Assembly (NCBI GenBank): GCA_003175985.1
Contig: PSRJ01000308.1
Span: 1-56,148 of the forward strand
Length of the DNA: 56,148 nt
Reading direction: 5' to 3'
DNA from: Terriglobia bacterium
GTDB taxonomy: Bacteria; Acidobacteriota; Terriglobia; Bryobacterales; Bryobacteraceae
The position numbers were made by a program, and so were the translations under genes. Under the pieces are notes generated by a model that ran no database searches, was not told the DNA's origin, and was given only the letters and a program-made list of their open reading frames with translations. This document shows positions 18,234 to 26,285 of this stretch, one piece after another (the stretch's first letter is position 1; every line of letters starts with the position of its first letter).

Positions 18234-19856
18234 ATGGCCCAAAAGAGGCGTTCCCTTGTGGTTCTTCCGCTGATTCTGTTTGTCTGTTCACTGCTGGGTG
18301 GAATTTATGGACCCCGGATTCAGGTGGCTGCCGCAGCCACAGAATCGGACGAACTTTCCAGCGATGTTCAAAACTTCACCAAAGCGTATGCGCTGGTGGA
18401 ACAGAATTTCGCCGATCCGGTGAACAGCGACAAGGCGGTGTACAAAGGGGCCATTCCGGGCATGCTGCGGACGCTCGATCCGCACTCCAATTTTTTCGAT
18501 CCCCGCGAATACCAGGCGCTTCGCGACGATCAGCGGGGCCACTACTACGGAGTGGGCATGCTGGTAGGATCACGCAGCGGCAAAACGGTGGTGATGGCGC
18601 CGTTTCCGGGATCTCCGGCTTATAAGGCGGGTCTCCGGCCGGGTGACGCGATCAGCATGGTGAACGACAAGTCCGTCGACAACCTGAATACCACCGAGAT
18701 TGCCGACCTGCTGAAAGGGCCGCGCGGCACGCAAGTGAAGATTACAGTGATTCGCGAGGGCTCCACGGAACCCGTCAGTTTCACGGTCACCCGCGATGAA
18801 GTGAAGCGGCCGAGCGTGCAGGATGCTTTCTGGGTGAAACCGGGCATCGCGTATCTGAAGATTCTGAGCTTCAACGAAACCACCAGCCGTGAGATGGACG
18901 ATAACCTGAAGCGGCTGGGCGAAGGCAATATTAAGGGCTTGGTGCTGGATCTGCGGGAAAACCCAGGCGGCCTGCTGAACGAAGGCGTAGCCGTCGCCGA
19001 TCATTTCCTGCAAAAGGGCCAGACCATCGTTTCCCACCGGGGCCGCAATTCCCCGGAAAAGCCCTACATCGCCCGGAACGGAAATCGCGGGCGCGACTAT
19101 CCCATCGTGGTGCTGGTGAACAAGTATTCCGCCTCGGCGGCGGAGATCGTTTCCGGCGCCCTGCAGGATCACGACCGTGCCTGGGTGCTGGGCGAAACTA
19201 CTTTCGGGAAAGGCCTGGTGCAGACGGTCTATCCGCTCTCGGAGAATACCGGCCTGGCGCTGACCACGGCGCATTTCTACACCCCCAGCGGAAGGCTGAT
19301 CCAGCGCGATTATTCCAACAAGTCGTTCTACGAATACTACTTCCACAAGGACGACAACGCCCGGAATCCGCTCGATGTGAAGATGACCGATGCCGGACGC
19401 ACAGTCTACGGGGGCGGAGGAATTACGCCCGACGAGAAGTACGAAGCGCCTAAGGCCGATGCGCTGCAGATCGAATTAACGCGCAAGAGCGCATTCTTCA
19501 ACTATTCGCGCAGCTTTTTCGCAACACATGAGCCGAATAGCGTTCCGAAGAACTGGATGCCCGACGAATCGGCGCTCACCGAATTTCACGATTACCTGCT
19601 GAAGCACGATTATTCTTTCACCGAGGCAGACTTCACGCGCGATCACGAATGGATCAAACGCAGCCTGGCGGGAGAAATCTACATCACCGCTTTCAACAAG
19701 GACGAGAGCGACCGTGTACTGGCGCAAACGGATCCCGAAGTGGAACGCGCGATCGAATCGATGCCCAAGGCCCGCGCCCTGCTGGAGACGGCGAAGAAGG
19801 TGATCGTGCAGCGCATGTCATCGCAACAGTCGCAGCAGCAGGAAGCGCGGCGCTAG
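18234..19856 (+). CDS. ctpA: S41 family carboxyl-terminal processing protease
   Basis: From ATG 18234, after AAGAAGGA, the product has 540 residues. One N-terminal hydrophobic segment (about 8-28) anchors or exports it. A PDZ domain covers about residues 100-185 ('GSPAYKAGLRPGDAISMVND'). The peptidase core has 'GLVLDLRENPGGLLNEGV', 'NKYSASAAEIVSGAL' with Ser301 and 'GETTFGKGLVQT' with Lys326; their 25-residue spacing matches the Ser/Lys dyad of CtpA/CtpB proteases. The tail from about residue 400 is longer than in minimal CtpA and ends in a Gln-rich stretch. It should trim periplasmic or membrane proteins from their C-termini. A TTG at 18210 is an alternative start. Confidence 0.95.
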   Translation: MAQKRRSLVVLPLILFVCSLLGGIYGPRIQVAAAATESDELSSDVQNFTKAYALVEQNFADPVNSDKAVYKGAIPGMLRTLDPHSNFFDPREYQALRDDQRGHYYGVGMLVGSRSGKTVVMAPFPGSPAYKAGLRPGDAISMVNDKSVDNLNTTEIADLLKGPRGTQVKITVIREGSTEPVSFTVTRDEVKRPSVQDAFWVKPGIAYLKILSFNETTSREMDDNLKRLGEGNIKGLVLDLRENPGGLLNEGVAVADHFLQKGQTIVSHRGRNSPEKPYIARNGNRGRDYPIVVLVNKYSASAAEIVSGALQDHDRAWVLGETTFGKGLVQTVYPLSENTGLALTTAHFYTPSGRLIQRDYSNKSFYEYYFHKDDNARNPLDVKMTDAGRTVYGGGGITPDEKYEAPKADALQIELTRKSAFFNYSRSFFATHEPNSVPKNWMPDESALTEFHDYLLKHDYSFTEADFTRDHEWIKRSLAGEIYITAFNKDESDRVLAQTDPEVERAIESMPKARALLETAKKVIVQRMSSQQSQQQEARR

Positions 19857-19880
19857 TAGCAGCGCGCCGCAATCAACTGG

Positions 19881-20654
19881 TCAGATGCTCAATCGGATAT
19901 AAGCGTAGATCACCGGTAAGGCAAACAGGGTGCTATCCACGCGGTCGAGAAAACCTCCATGGCCGGGCAGGATCGCGCCGCTATCCTTGACGCCCGCTCC
20001 GCGTTTAAATGCCGATTCCGCGAGGTCGCCCAACTGCCCGGCGGCGTTGGTGGCCAGAGTAAGGCCAATGGCCGGCGCAACACCGGCTTCCGGGATGAAG
20101 TGGATCAGGTAGGCTCCTGCGATCAGTAAGGATGCCGCCAGCGAGCCGATCGCACCTTCCCAAGTCTTCTGCGGGCTGATACGTTCCGCCAGTTTCCGTT
20201 TCCCGAATCCGCGGCCGATGTAATACGCCCCCATATCGCCCGCCCAATTCACCAGCAACCCGTACATGAGCCAGTGAGGGTTACGCTCGCGCAGCGGCAG
20301 CGCACATTTCCAGCAGCCAAAGACGTAAACGATCCCGAAAAGAAGGAGCGCGGCGCGCGGCAGGGACTTCTCTAATTCGGGGGCGCGCATCGCTACCACC
20401 AGCGCCACCAGCGCGGCCAATGTGAGCAGCAGCCAGGTCCACGGCTCGCGCTCTGCGAAGAGCAATAGCAGACCCACTCCATATCCCAAAGGACCTGGCG
20501 CGCCAAAACCGTAGGCAGTGGCGATCTGGTTGTACTCCCGGTAGCTCAGGCAGCAAGCCGCCACCAGGACCGCAAGAAACACCCACCACTTCGCCCAGAT
20601 CACCACGTAAACAACGACAGGTATGAGTAACAGCGCGGTGAGTACGCGCCTCAT
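19881..20654 (-). CDS. cdsA: Phosphatidate cytidylyltransferase
   Basis: The product has 257 residues with about seven or eight transmembrane helices. The CDP-diglyceride synthase signature is present near the C-terminus: 'KRGAGVKDSGAILPGHGG' followed by 'FLDRVDST' (about 220-247). 'SPQKTWEGAIGSL' is the second conserved segment. The enzyme activates phosphatidate with CTP at the inner membrane for phospholipid synthesis. Its start overlaps the uppS stop as ATGA (20651-20654). The pair with uppS is the common arrangement in bacteria. The gene converges on ctpA with 24 bases between them. Confidence 0.96.
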   Translation of the reverse strand: MRRVLTALLLIPVVVYVVIWAKWWVFLAVLVAACCLSYREYNQIATAYGFGAPGPLGYGVGLLLLFAEREPWTWLLLTLAALVALVVAMRAPELEKSLPRAALLLFGIVYVFGCWKCALPLRERNPHWLMYGLLVNWAGDMGAYYIGRGFGKRKLAERISPQKTWEGAIGSLAASLLIAGAYLIHFIPEAGVAPAIGLTLATNAAGQLGDLAESAFKRGAGVKDSGAILPGHGGFLDRVDSTLFALPVIYAYIRLSI

Positions 20655-21502
20655 GACAGGCGCAGCGCTTCGATCAGGGCTTCATTGCGTTTGGGCGGGA
20701 GTTCCGCGCTCTCGTGCCGTTGCGGTGGGGCGCTCAGGCCTCCGTAGCGGCGGTCGCGCTTCTGGTATTCGACGATGGCTTCGAGCAGATCGCGACGGGT
20801 AAAATCCGGCCATAGAGTGCCGGTAACGTACAACTCCGCGTAGGCAATTTGCCACAGCAAAAAGTTGCTGATGCGCATTTCGCCGGAAGTCCGAATCAAT
20901 AGGTCCGGGTCGGGACAGCTCGCAGTGTAAAGATTCGATGCAATCAACTCCTCGTCCAGCTTGAGAGAGGAAATGCTTCCATCGAGGCGTGCCCCTTCCA
21001 GAATGGCGTTCACCGCGTCGATGATCTCCGCCCGTCCGCCGTAGTTAATCGCGAGGTTCACAAGCAGCCCGCGATTGGAGGAAGTGGCTTCCACGGCCGC
21101 TTCCAGTTCCTTGCGAACCGGGGCCGGCAGCGCATCCAGCCTGCCGATGGCTTGCAGGCGCACGTCATTTTTCTGAAGTTCCGGTAATTCCTGGCGGAGG
21201 TAATACCGCAGGAGCCGCCAAAGTGTTTCCACTTCGGCGCGCGGCCGTTTCCAGTTCTCCACCGAGAAGGCATACAGCGTGAGCACCTTCACGCCCAGGC
21301 GTCCGCAAGTCTCCACTGTGTTGCGCACGGGTCCCACGCCTGCCTGATGGCCAGCTACACGCGGCAAGCGGCGCCGCCCCGCCCAGCGGCCATTTCCGTC
21401 CATGATGATTGCTATATGGGCAGGTAAGCGGTCCGGATCGATTGTCCGCGCCAGCTCCCAGTCCGGCTCCCCGGGCTGGAGAACTTCCAGTAAGGCGTTC
21501 AT
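20651..21502 (-). CDS. uppS: Isoprenyl (undecaprenyl) diphosphate synthase
   Basis: The product has 283 residues. 'HIAIIMDGNGRWAGRRRLPRV' includes the catalytic Asp35 of cis-prenyltransferases. 'TLYAFSVENWKRP', 'LAINYGGRAEIIDA' and 'DLLIRTSGEMRISNFLLWQIAYAEL' complete the family signature. It extends farnesyl diphosphate in cis to make the C55 carrier lipid for cell-wall synthesis. An AAGGTG ribosome-binding site precedes the ATG. The C-terminal 40 residues after 'QKRDRRYGGL' are Pro/Glu-rich and extend beyond the usual length. Confidence 0.96.
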   Translation of the reverse strand: MNALLEVLQPGEPDWELARTIDPDRLPAHIAIIMDGNGRWAGRRRLPRVAGHQAGVGPVRNTVETCGRLGVKVLTLYAFSVENWKRPRAEVETLWRLLRYYLRQELPELQKNDVRLQAIGRLDALPAPVRKELEAAVEATSSNRGLLVNLAINYGGRAEIIDAVNAILEGARLDGSISSLKLDEELIASNLYTASCPDPDLLIRTSGEMRISNFLLWQIAYAELYVTGTLWPDFTRRDLLEAIVEYQKRDRRYGGLSAPPQRHESAELPPKRNEALIEALRLS

Positions 21503-21577
21503 GAATTACACCTTATGATACAACAGCAAGTTCGGAGGAGTGCTTTAAGCTGTCGTGCGCTTTGCCAGTCAGAAGCG

Positions 21578-22444
21578 CTAGCGCCGGTCCCAATCCAGTC
21601 GAAGACGGTCGGTGCCGTTGCCTCCGTCCAGAGTAATCCGGTACACGTCGCCGCGGCTGTCGCGGGAGAGATACATCGAGCCGCGGACGTGCGACCGATC
21701 GTCGGACATCACGTCGGCTTTCAGCGCATCGCGGTCAGCGCCGATTACCGATCCTGAGAACGTGAGGGCTCGGCCGCTATCGGTGCGGAACGAGACCAGG
21801 ATCCGGCCGCCCCGGTCGATATCCACACTGGCATCGAACAGCCGCTGGCTGCCATATCCGGTCAGCGTAGATGTGCCGCGGCCAGGGCCGCTGAAGCGCA
21901 TCGCGTTGTTCCACGCCAGACCCCCGCGGCGATCATCCAAATCTCCGAACCGCCGGTCGTCACGGTCCCCAAAACGCCCGCGGTCAGGTTCGCCGAAGCG
22001 GCCGGTGGGGAATCCGTCGCCCGTGATTCTCCAACTCAGGCGGAAGTGGTAGCGGCCTTCACCCCCATCGGAGTCGCGGATCCGCACGATCGCCTGGTAA
22101 TCCGAACGCCGGGAGGGTTCCGCGATCAGGCGAATATCGCCGCGACTGTCGCGAACTTCGAAGTTGAAATCTTCTACCGGCCGGTTGGGCAGCGGTTCAT
22201 TGCATTCCGACCCATCGTCGCGGCCATCGCGCCCGGAAATCGTACGGATGTATACGAGGTCACCGCGCACCGTGACTTCCGCTTCGTTGTCAATTTGCAG
22301 CCGAATGTCGCACTGGCCTTTGCCGAGCGGCACATCGTTGCGTGTCATTTTGCGGGCCCGGAACTGAGTGTCACCCCAAGCAGGCAGGGCCGCCAACAGC
22401 GCCAGAAGCGCGATCCCCATACGAGCAATTCTTTGTGGTGCCAT
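21578..22444 (-). CDS. Secreted protein of unknown function with an Asp/Arg/Gly-rich segment
   Basis: The product has 288 residues. A signal peptide covers residues 1-24 (MGIALLALLAALPAWG). Residues 150-178 repeat a short GRFGD/DRDD unit and are probably disordered. The flanking halves are beta-rich, with 'GSMYLSRDSRGDVYRITLDGG' near the end. No enzyme motif is visible. An alternative ATG at 22420 would give a shorter signal peptide. No ribosome-binding site stands out for either. I do not recognise the family. Confidence 0.72.
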   Translation of the reverse strand: MAPQRIARMGIALLALLAALPAWGDTQFRARKMTRNDVPLGKGQCDIRLQIDNEAEVTVRGDLVYIRTISGRDGRDDGSECNEPLPNRPVEDFNFEVRDSRGDIRLIAEPSRRSDYQAIVRIRDSDGGEGRYHFRLSWRITGDGFPTGRFGEPDRGRFGDRDDRRFGDLDDRRGGLAWNNAMRFSGPGRGTSTLTGYGSQRLFDASVDIDRGGRILVSFRTDSGRALTFSGSVIGADRDALKADVMSDDRSHVRGSMYLSRDSRGDVYRITLDGGNGTDRLRLDWDRR

Positions 22445-22558
22445 TTGTATTTAGGATAACGCGGTTCGCAATGAAATAAGCTTTCGGCTTCAGCCGTCAG
22501 CGATCAGCGGCATGGTCGCGGCGCTGGTTCAAAGGCCCAAAGCTCGCTCCTGATTGCT

Positions 22559-22587
22559 GGAGGCTATAAAATGGGTCTAGCGCCTCC
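22559..22587 (+). promoter_or_regulatory. Stem-loop directly before the metH start
   Basis: GGAGGC (22559-22564) and GCCTCC (22582-22587) form a 6-bp stem that ends 3 bases before the metH ATG (22591). The loop contains TATAAAAT. There is no purine-rich ribosome-binding site after the hairpin; the only SD-like bases, GGAGG, are in its left arm. The structure may control translation, or TATAAA may be a -10 element giving a very short leader. Both readings are tentative. No cobalamin or SAM riboswitch consensus was recognised upstream. Confidence 0.35.
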
Positions 22588-22590
22588 CTT

Positions 22591-25500
22591 ATGACCACCC
22601 CCGCAGAGCGCCGCCGGGCGCTCGAAGAGATTCTGGAACAGCGTGTCCTTGTGCTCGATGGCGCAATGGGGACCATGTTGCAGGCACGCCGGCTCACGGC
22701 CCCGGACTTTGGAGGCGCGGTTCTCGAGGGCTGTAATGAGAATCTGGTCCGCACGCGGCCGGATGTGGTCCTGGACATTCATCGCGCTTATTTAGCCGCG
22801 GGCGCGGACATGCTGGAAACCAATTCCTTCGGCGGGACGCGGTTGGTCCTCGCCGAATACGGCCTGGAAGACGATACTCACGAGTTGAATCTCACAGCGG
22901 CTCGGCTGGCTCGCCAGGCGGCGGACGAGTTTTCCACGCCGGCCAAGCCGCGCTTCGTCGCCGGCGCGATCGGCCCCACCACGCGCGCCATCAGCGTTAC
23001 CGGCGGGGTCACGTTTCCGCAATTGATCGAGAACTTCTACGAACAGGCAAAGGCGCTCCTGGCCGGAGGCGCCGATCTGGTGCTGGTCGAGACCTGCCAG
23101 GATACGCGGAACGTGAAAGCCGCCTTACTTGCCATTGGGCGGCTGCGGCAGGAATCCGGTGAGCGCATTCCGGTAATGGTCTCCGGGACTATAGAACCCA
23201 CGGGCACCATGCTGGCGGGGCAGGGCGCCGATGCGTTTTGCGCCTCCATTGCCGATGCGGACCTGTTTTCGATCGGCCTGAATTGCGCGACGGGTCCGGA
23301 GTTCATGACGGACCATCTGCGCACTCTGAACGAAATGTCGCCGGTGCGTATCTCGTGTCATCCCAACGCGGGACTGCCCAACGAGGAGGGCAGGTACCTG
23401 GAGACCCCCGAATCGTTGGCGCGGCAGCTCGAGCGATTTCTCGATCACGGCTGGCTCAATATCGTCGGCGGGTGTTGCGGAACTACCGCCGCGCATATCC
23501 AGGCAATCGCCCAGATGGCAGAAGGCAAGCGGCCGAGGCCCCGCAAGGAGCGTTCGCGGCGCGCTTACTATGCCGGCCTGGAATTGGTGGAAGCCGACGA
23601 GAACAATCGGCCGCTGATCGTCGGCGAGCGCACTAACGTGATCGGCTCGCAGTTGTTTAAGAAGATGGTGGCCGAAGAGAAATGGGAGGAGGCTACCGAG
23701 ATCGCGCGCTGGCAGGTCAAGAACGGCGCGCAGGTCATCGATGTCTGCCTGCAAAGCACCGACCGCGATGAGCTTCACGATATCCCCCCGTTCTACGAGA
23801 AGCTGATCCGTAAAATCAAAGCGCCCATGATGATCGACACCACCGATCCGAAAGCGGTGGAACTGGCGTTGACCTATAGTCAGGGCAAGAGCATTATCAA
23901 TTCGATCAACCTCGAAGACGGCGAGGAGAAATTCGAGCGCGTTTGCCCGATCGCGCGTCGTTACGGAGCCGCGCTGATCGTGGGCTGCATCGATGAGAAT
24001 CCGGTGCAGGCCCAGGCCTTCACCCGCGAGCGCAAGCTGGAAGTCGCAGCTCGTTCCTATGAGCTGCTCACCGGGAAGTATGGCATCGAACCGGAAAACA
24101 TCATCATCGACCCGCTGGTGTTCCCATGCGCCACTGGCGACGCAAACTACGTGGGCGGCGCCGTAGAGACGATCGAAGCGCTCCGCCTGGTGAAAGAAAA
24201 GCTGCCGTACGTCAAAACAGCACTAGGGATTTCCAACGTTTCGTTCGGGTTGCCGGCGTCTGCGCGGGAAGTGGTGAATTCCGTCTTCCTGTACCACTGC
24301 ACCAAAGCCGGGCTGGATCTGGCGATTGTCAACGCGCAAAAGCTGGAGCGGTTCGCATCGATTCCGGAGCAAGAGCGCCGGCTCGCGGAAAACCTGCTGT
24401 TCAATGCGCCCGTGGTGGATTCCGCGGAACCGCAGTTGCGCACCGCGCCGGACGATTGGCGCGCGCAAACACCCAAGCAGCGGGTTGTGCTCAACCAGTT
24501 TCACATTGGCGCCATAACCGAGCATTTTCGAAAAACCACCAGGAAAGTAAAGCAGAGCGCTGACCAGTTGCCTCTGGATCAGCGGCTTGCTAACTACATC
24601 ATCGAGGGCACCAAAGACGGTTTGATTCCCGACCTCGACCGGAAACTCGCCGAGGGCGCCGCGCCCCTGGATATCATTAACGGCCCGCTGATGGATGGCA
24701 TGAGCGAAGTCGGGCGCCTGTTCAACAATAACGAGCTGATCGTTGCCGAAGTGCTGCAATCGGCCGAAGCCATGAAAGCGGCGGTCAGTTATCTCGAGCA
24801 GTTCATGGAGAAAGCGGATGCCGCCGTGCGCGGCACAGTCATCCTGGCCACGGTAAAGGGCGACGTGCACGACATTGGCAAGAACCTGGTGGAAATCATC
24901 CTCGCCAATAACGGCTACAAGGTCATCAATCTCGGGATCAAGGTGCCGCCCGAGGTGCTGATCGCCGCCCATGCCGAGCATCACCCGGATGCGATCGGCC
25001 TTTCGGGATTGCTGGTGAAAAGCACTCAGCAGATGGTCGTCACCGCGGCGGATTTCAAAACAGCCGGCATCGGCGTGCCGCTGCTGGTGGGAGGCGCGGC
25101 TCTTTCGGAAAAATTCGCGCGCACCAAAATCGCGGGTGCTTACGGCGAAGCCGTCTGCTATGCCAAAGATGCCATGTCAGGGCTCGATCTGATGAACCGG
25201 CTGATGGATCGGAACACACGGGAATCGATACTGGCATCGCATCGGTTCTCGGAAGCCCCGGCTGAGCGTGCGCCCGAACAGCAGCCGGCGGCCGCTGCCG
25301 CGAGCGGCAGGAGCGCGAAAGTGCGCACCGATATCCCGATTCCGCTCGCGCCTTATCTGGACCGTAAAGTGCGCGACGTGCCGCAGCTCGCCGAAGTCTG
25401 GAGTTACATCAATCCCTTCATGCTCTACGGCCGGCATCTCGGATACAAGGGCAATTTCGAAAAGAACCTGGCGGATCACGACCCCAAGGCGCTCGAACTG

Positions 25501-26160
25501 TTTCATAAGGTGGGCGAGCTGCAGGAAGAAGCCGCGCGTTTCATGAAAGTGAAAGCAGTCTGGCAATTCTTCCAAGCCGAGCGCGACGGAAACGCCATCC
25601 ATCTGTTCGCTCCCGGTTGTTCCGATTCTCTGCACACGTTCCGTTTCGGCCGCCAACCGCGCGACAACGGGCTTTGCTTAAGCGATTACATCCTCCAGCG
25701 CGAAGAAAAGCGGCGCGACCACCTGGCTGTGTTCGTGGTTACCGCCGGGGCAGGCATTCGCCAGAAAGCGGAGGAGTGGAAACATGCCGGCGAGTTCTTC
25801 AAGGCTCACGCCCTTCAAGCTCTCGCCATCGAAACCGCGGAAGGCTGCGCCGAATGGCTGCACCGCCGCATCCGCGAGGATTGGGGTTTCCCCGACCCGC
25901 CGTCTTTGACGATGCACGACCGCTTCACGTCGAAATATCGCGGCAAACGGTATAGCTTCGGTTATCCCGCCTGCCCCAACCTCGAAGATCAGCAGGGCAT
26001 CTGGAAACTGCTGCGGCCGCAGGAAATCGGCGTGGAACTCACCGAAGGCATGATGATGGACCCGGAGGCCAGCGTGAGCGCCCTGGTATTCCATCACCCC
26101 GACTGCGCCTACTTCTCGGCCGCCGGCGCCGAGCCGTCGGTGGAAGCCGAGGGAGCCTAA
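22591..26160 (+). CDS. metH: Cobalamin-dependent methionine synthase
   Basis: The product has 1189 residues, full length for MetH. The homocysteine domain has zinc ligands Cys232, Cys295 and Cys296 (GGCCGT). The folate domain includes 'PLIVGERTNVIGS' and 'MMIDTTDPKAVELAL'. The B12 cap is followed by 'DVHDIGKNLVEIILANNGYKV', where His760 is the expected lower axial ligand (E. coli His759). The reactivation domain runs from about residue 915 and has GYPACP at about 1124. It makes methionine from homocysteine and methyl-tetrahydrofolate, and can be reactivated with SAM. A Gln/Ala-rich linker at about 890-910 joins the last two domains. All key residues are present, so it should be active. Confidence 0.98.
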   Translation: MTTPAERRRALEEILEQRVLVLDGAMGTMLQARRLTAPDFGGAVLEGCNENLVRTRPDVVLDIHRAYLAAGADMLETNSFGGTRLVLAEYGLEDDTHELNLTAARLARQAADEFSTPAKPRFVAGAIGPTTRAISVTGGVTFPQLIENFYEQAKALLAGGADLVLVETCQDTRNVKAALLAIGRLRQESGERIPVMVSGTIEPTGTMLAGQGADAFCASIADADLFSIGLNCATGPEFMTDHLRTLNEMSPVRISCHPNAGLPNEEGRYLETPESLARQLERFLDHGWLNIVGGCCGTTAAHIQAIAQMAEGKRPRPRKERSRRAYYAGLELVEADENNRPLIVGERTNVIGSQLFKKMVAEEKWEEATEIARWQVKNGAQVIDVCLQSTDRDELHDIPPFYEKLIRKIKAPMMIDTTDPKAVELALTYSQGKSIINSINLEDGEEKFERVCPIARRYGAALIVGCIDENPVQAQAFTRERKLEVAARSYELLTGKYGIEPENIIIDPLVFPCATGDANYVGGAVETIEALRLVKEKLPYVKTALGISNVSFGLPASAREVVNSVFLYHCTKAGLDLAIVNAQKLERFASIPEQERRLAENLLFNAPVVDSAEPQLRTAPDDWRAQTPKQRVVLNQFHIGAITEHFRKTTRKVKQSADQLPLDQRLANYIIEGTKDGLIPDLDRKLAEGAAPLDIINGPLMDGMSEVGRLFNNNELIVAEVLQSAEAMKAAVSYLEQFMEKADAAVRGTVILATVKGDVHDIGKNLVEIILANNGYKVINLGIKVPPEVLIAAHAEHHPDAIGLSGLLVKSTQQMVVTAADFKTAGIGVPLLVGGAALSEKFARTKIAGAYGEAVCYAKDAMSGLDLMNRLMDRNTRESILASHRFSEAPAERAPEQQPAAAAASGRSAKVRTDIPIPLAPYLDRKVRDVPQLAEVWSYINPFMLYGRHLGYKGNFEKNLADHDPKALELFHKVGELQEEAARFMKVKAVWQFFQAERDGNAIHLFAPGCSDSLHTFRFGRQPRDNGLCLSDYILQREEKRRDHLAVFVVTAGAGIRQKAEEWKHAGEFFKAHALQALAIETAEGCAEWLHRRIREDWGFPDPPSLTMHDRFTSKYRGKRYSFGYPACPNLEDQQGIWKLLRPQEIGVELTEGMMMDPEASVSALVFHHPDCAYFSAAGAEPSVEAEGA

Positions 26161-26232
26161 GGTGTAGCGTGAGCGGAGGGCAAGAACGTTCTCATCGGGT
26201 TGCGGTGACGCAGAGTTTACATATCCACGGAT

Positions 26233-26262
26233 TTGCTGGGCCAAACGAAAACCAGGGATAAT
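26233..26262 (+). promoter_or_regulatory. Candidate sigma70-type promoter for the TolB/TPR gene
   Basis: TTGCTG (26233-26238) and GATAAT (26257-26262) are 18 bases apart. The -10 matches five of six consensus positions and the -35 four. Transcription would begin near 26269, about 17 bases before the GTG at 26286. It is a consensus match by eye only. Confidence 0.4.
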
Positions 26263-26285
26263 ATGTCGTATAAACAGAACCTCCA

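Noticed and set aside
22445..22590. Cobalamin or SAM riboswitch upstream of metH
   Set aside because: No B12-box or SAM-riboswitch core could be recognised, and the region is only 146 bases long.
26183..26192. AGAACGTTCT palindrome as a LexA or other operator
   Set aside because: It lacks the spacing of known LexA boxes and occurs once; a 10-base palindrome is not enough evidence.
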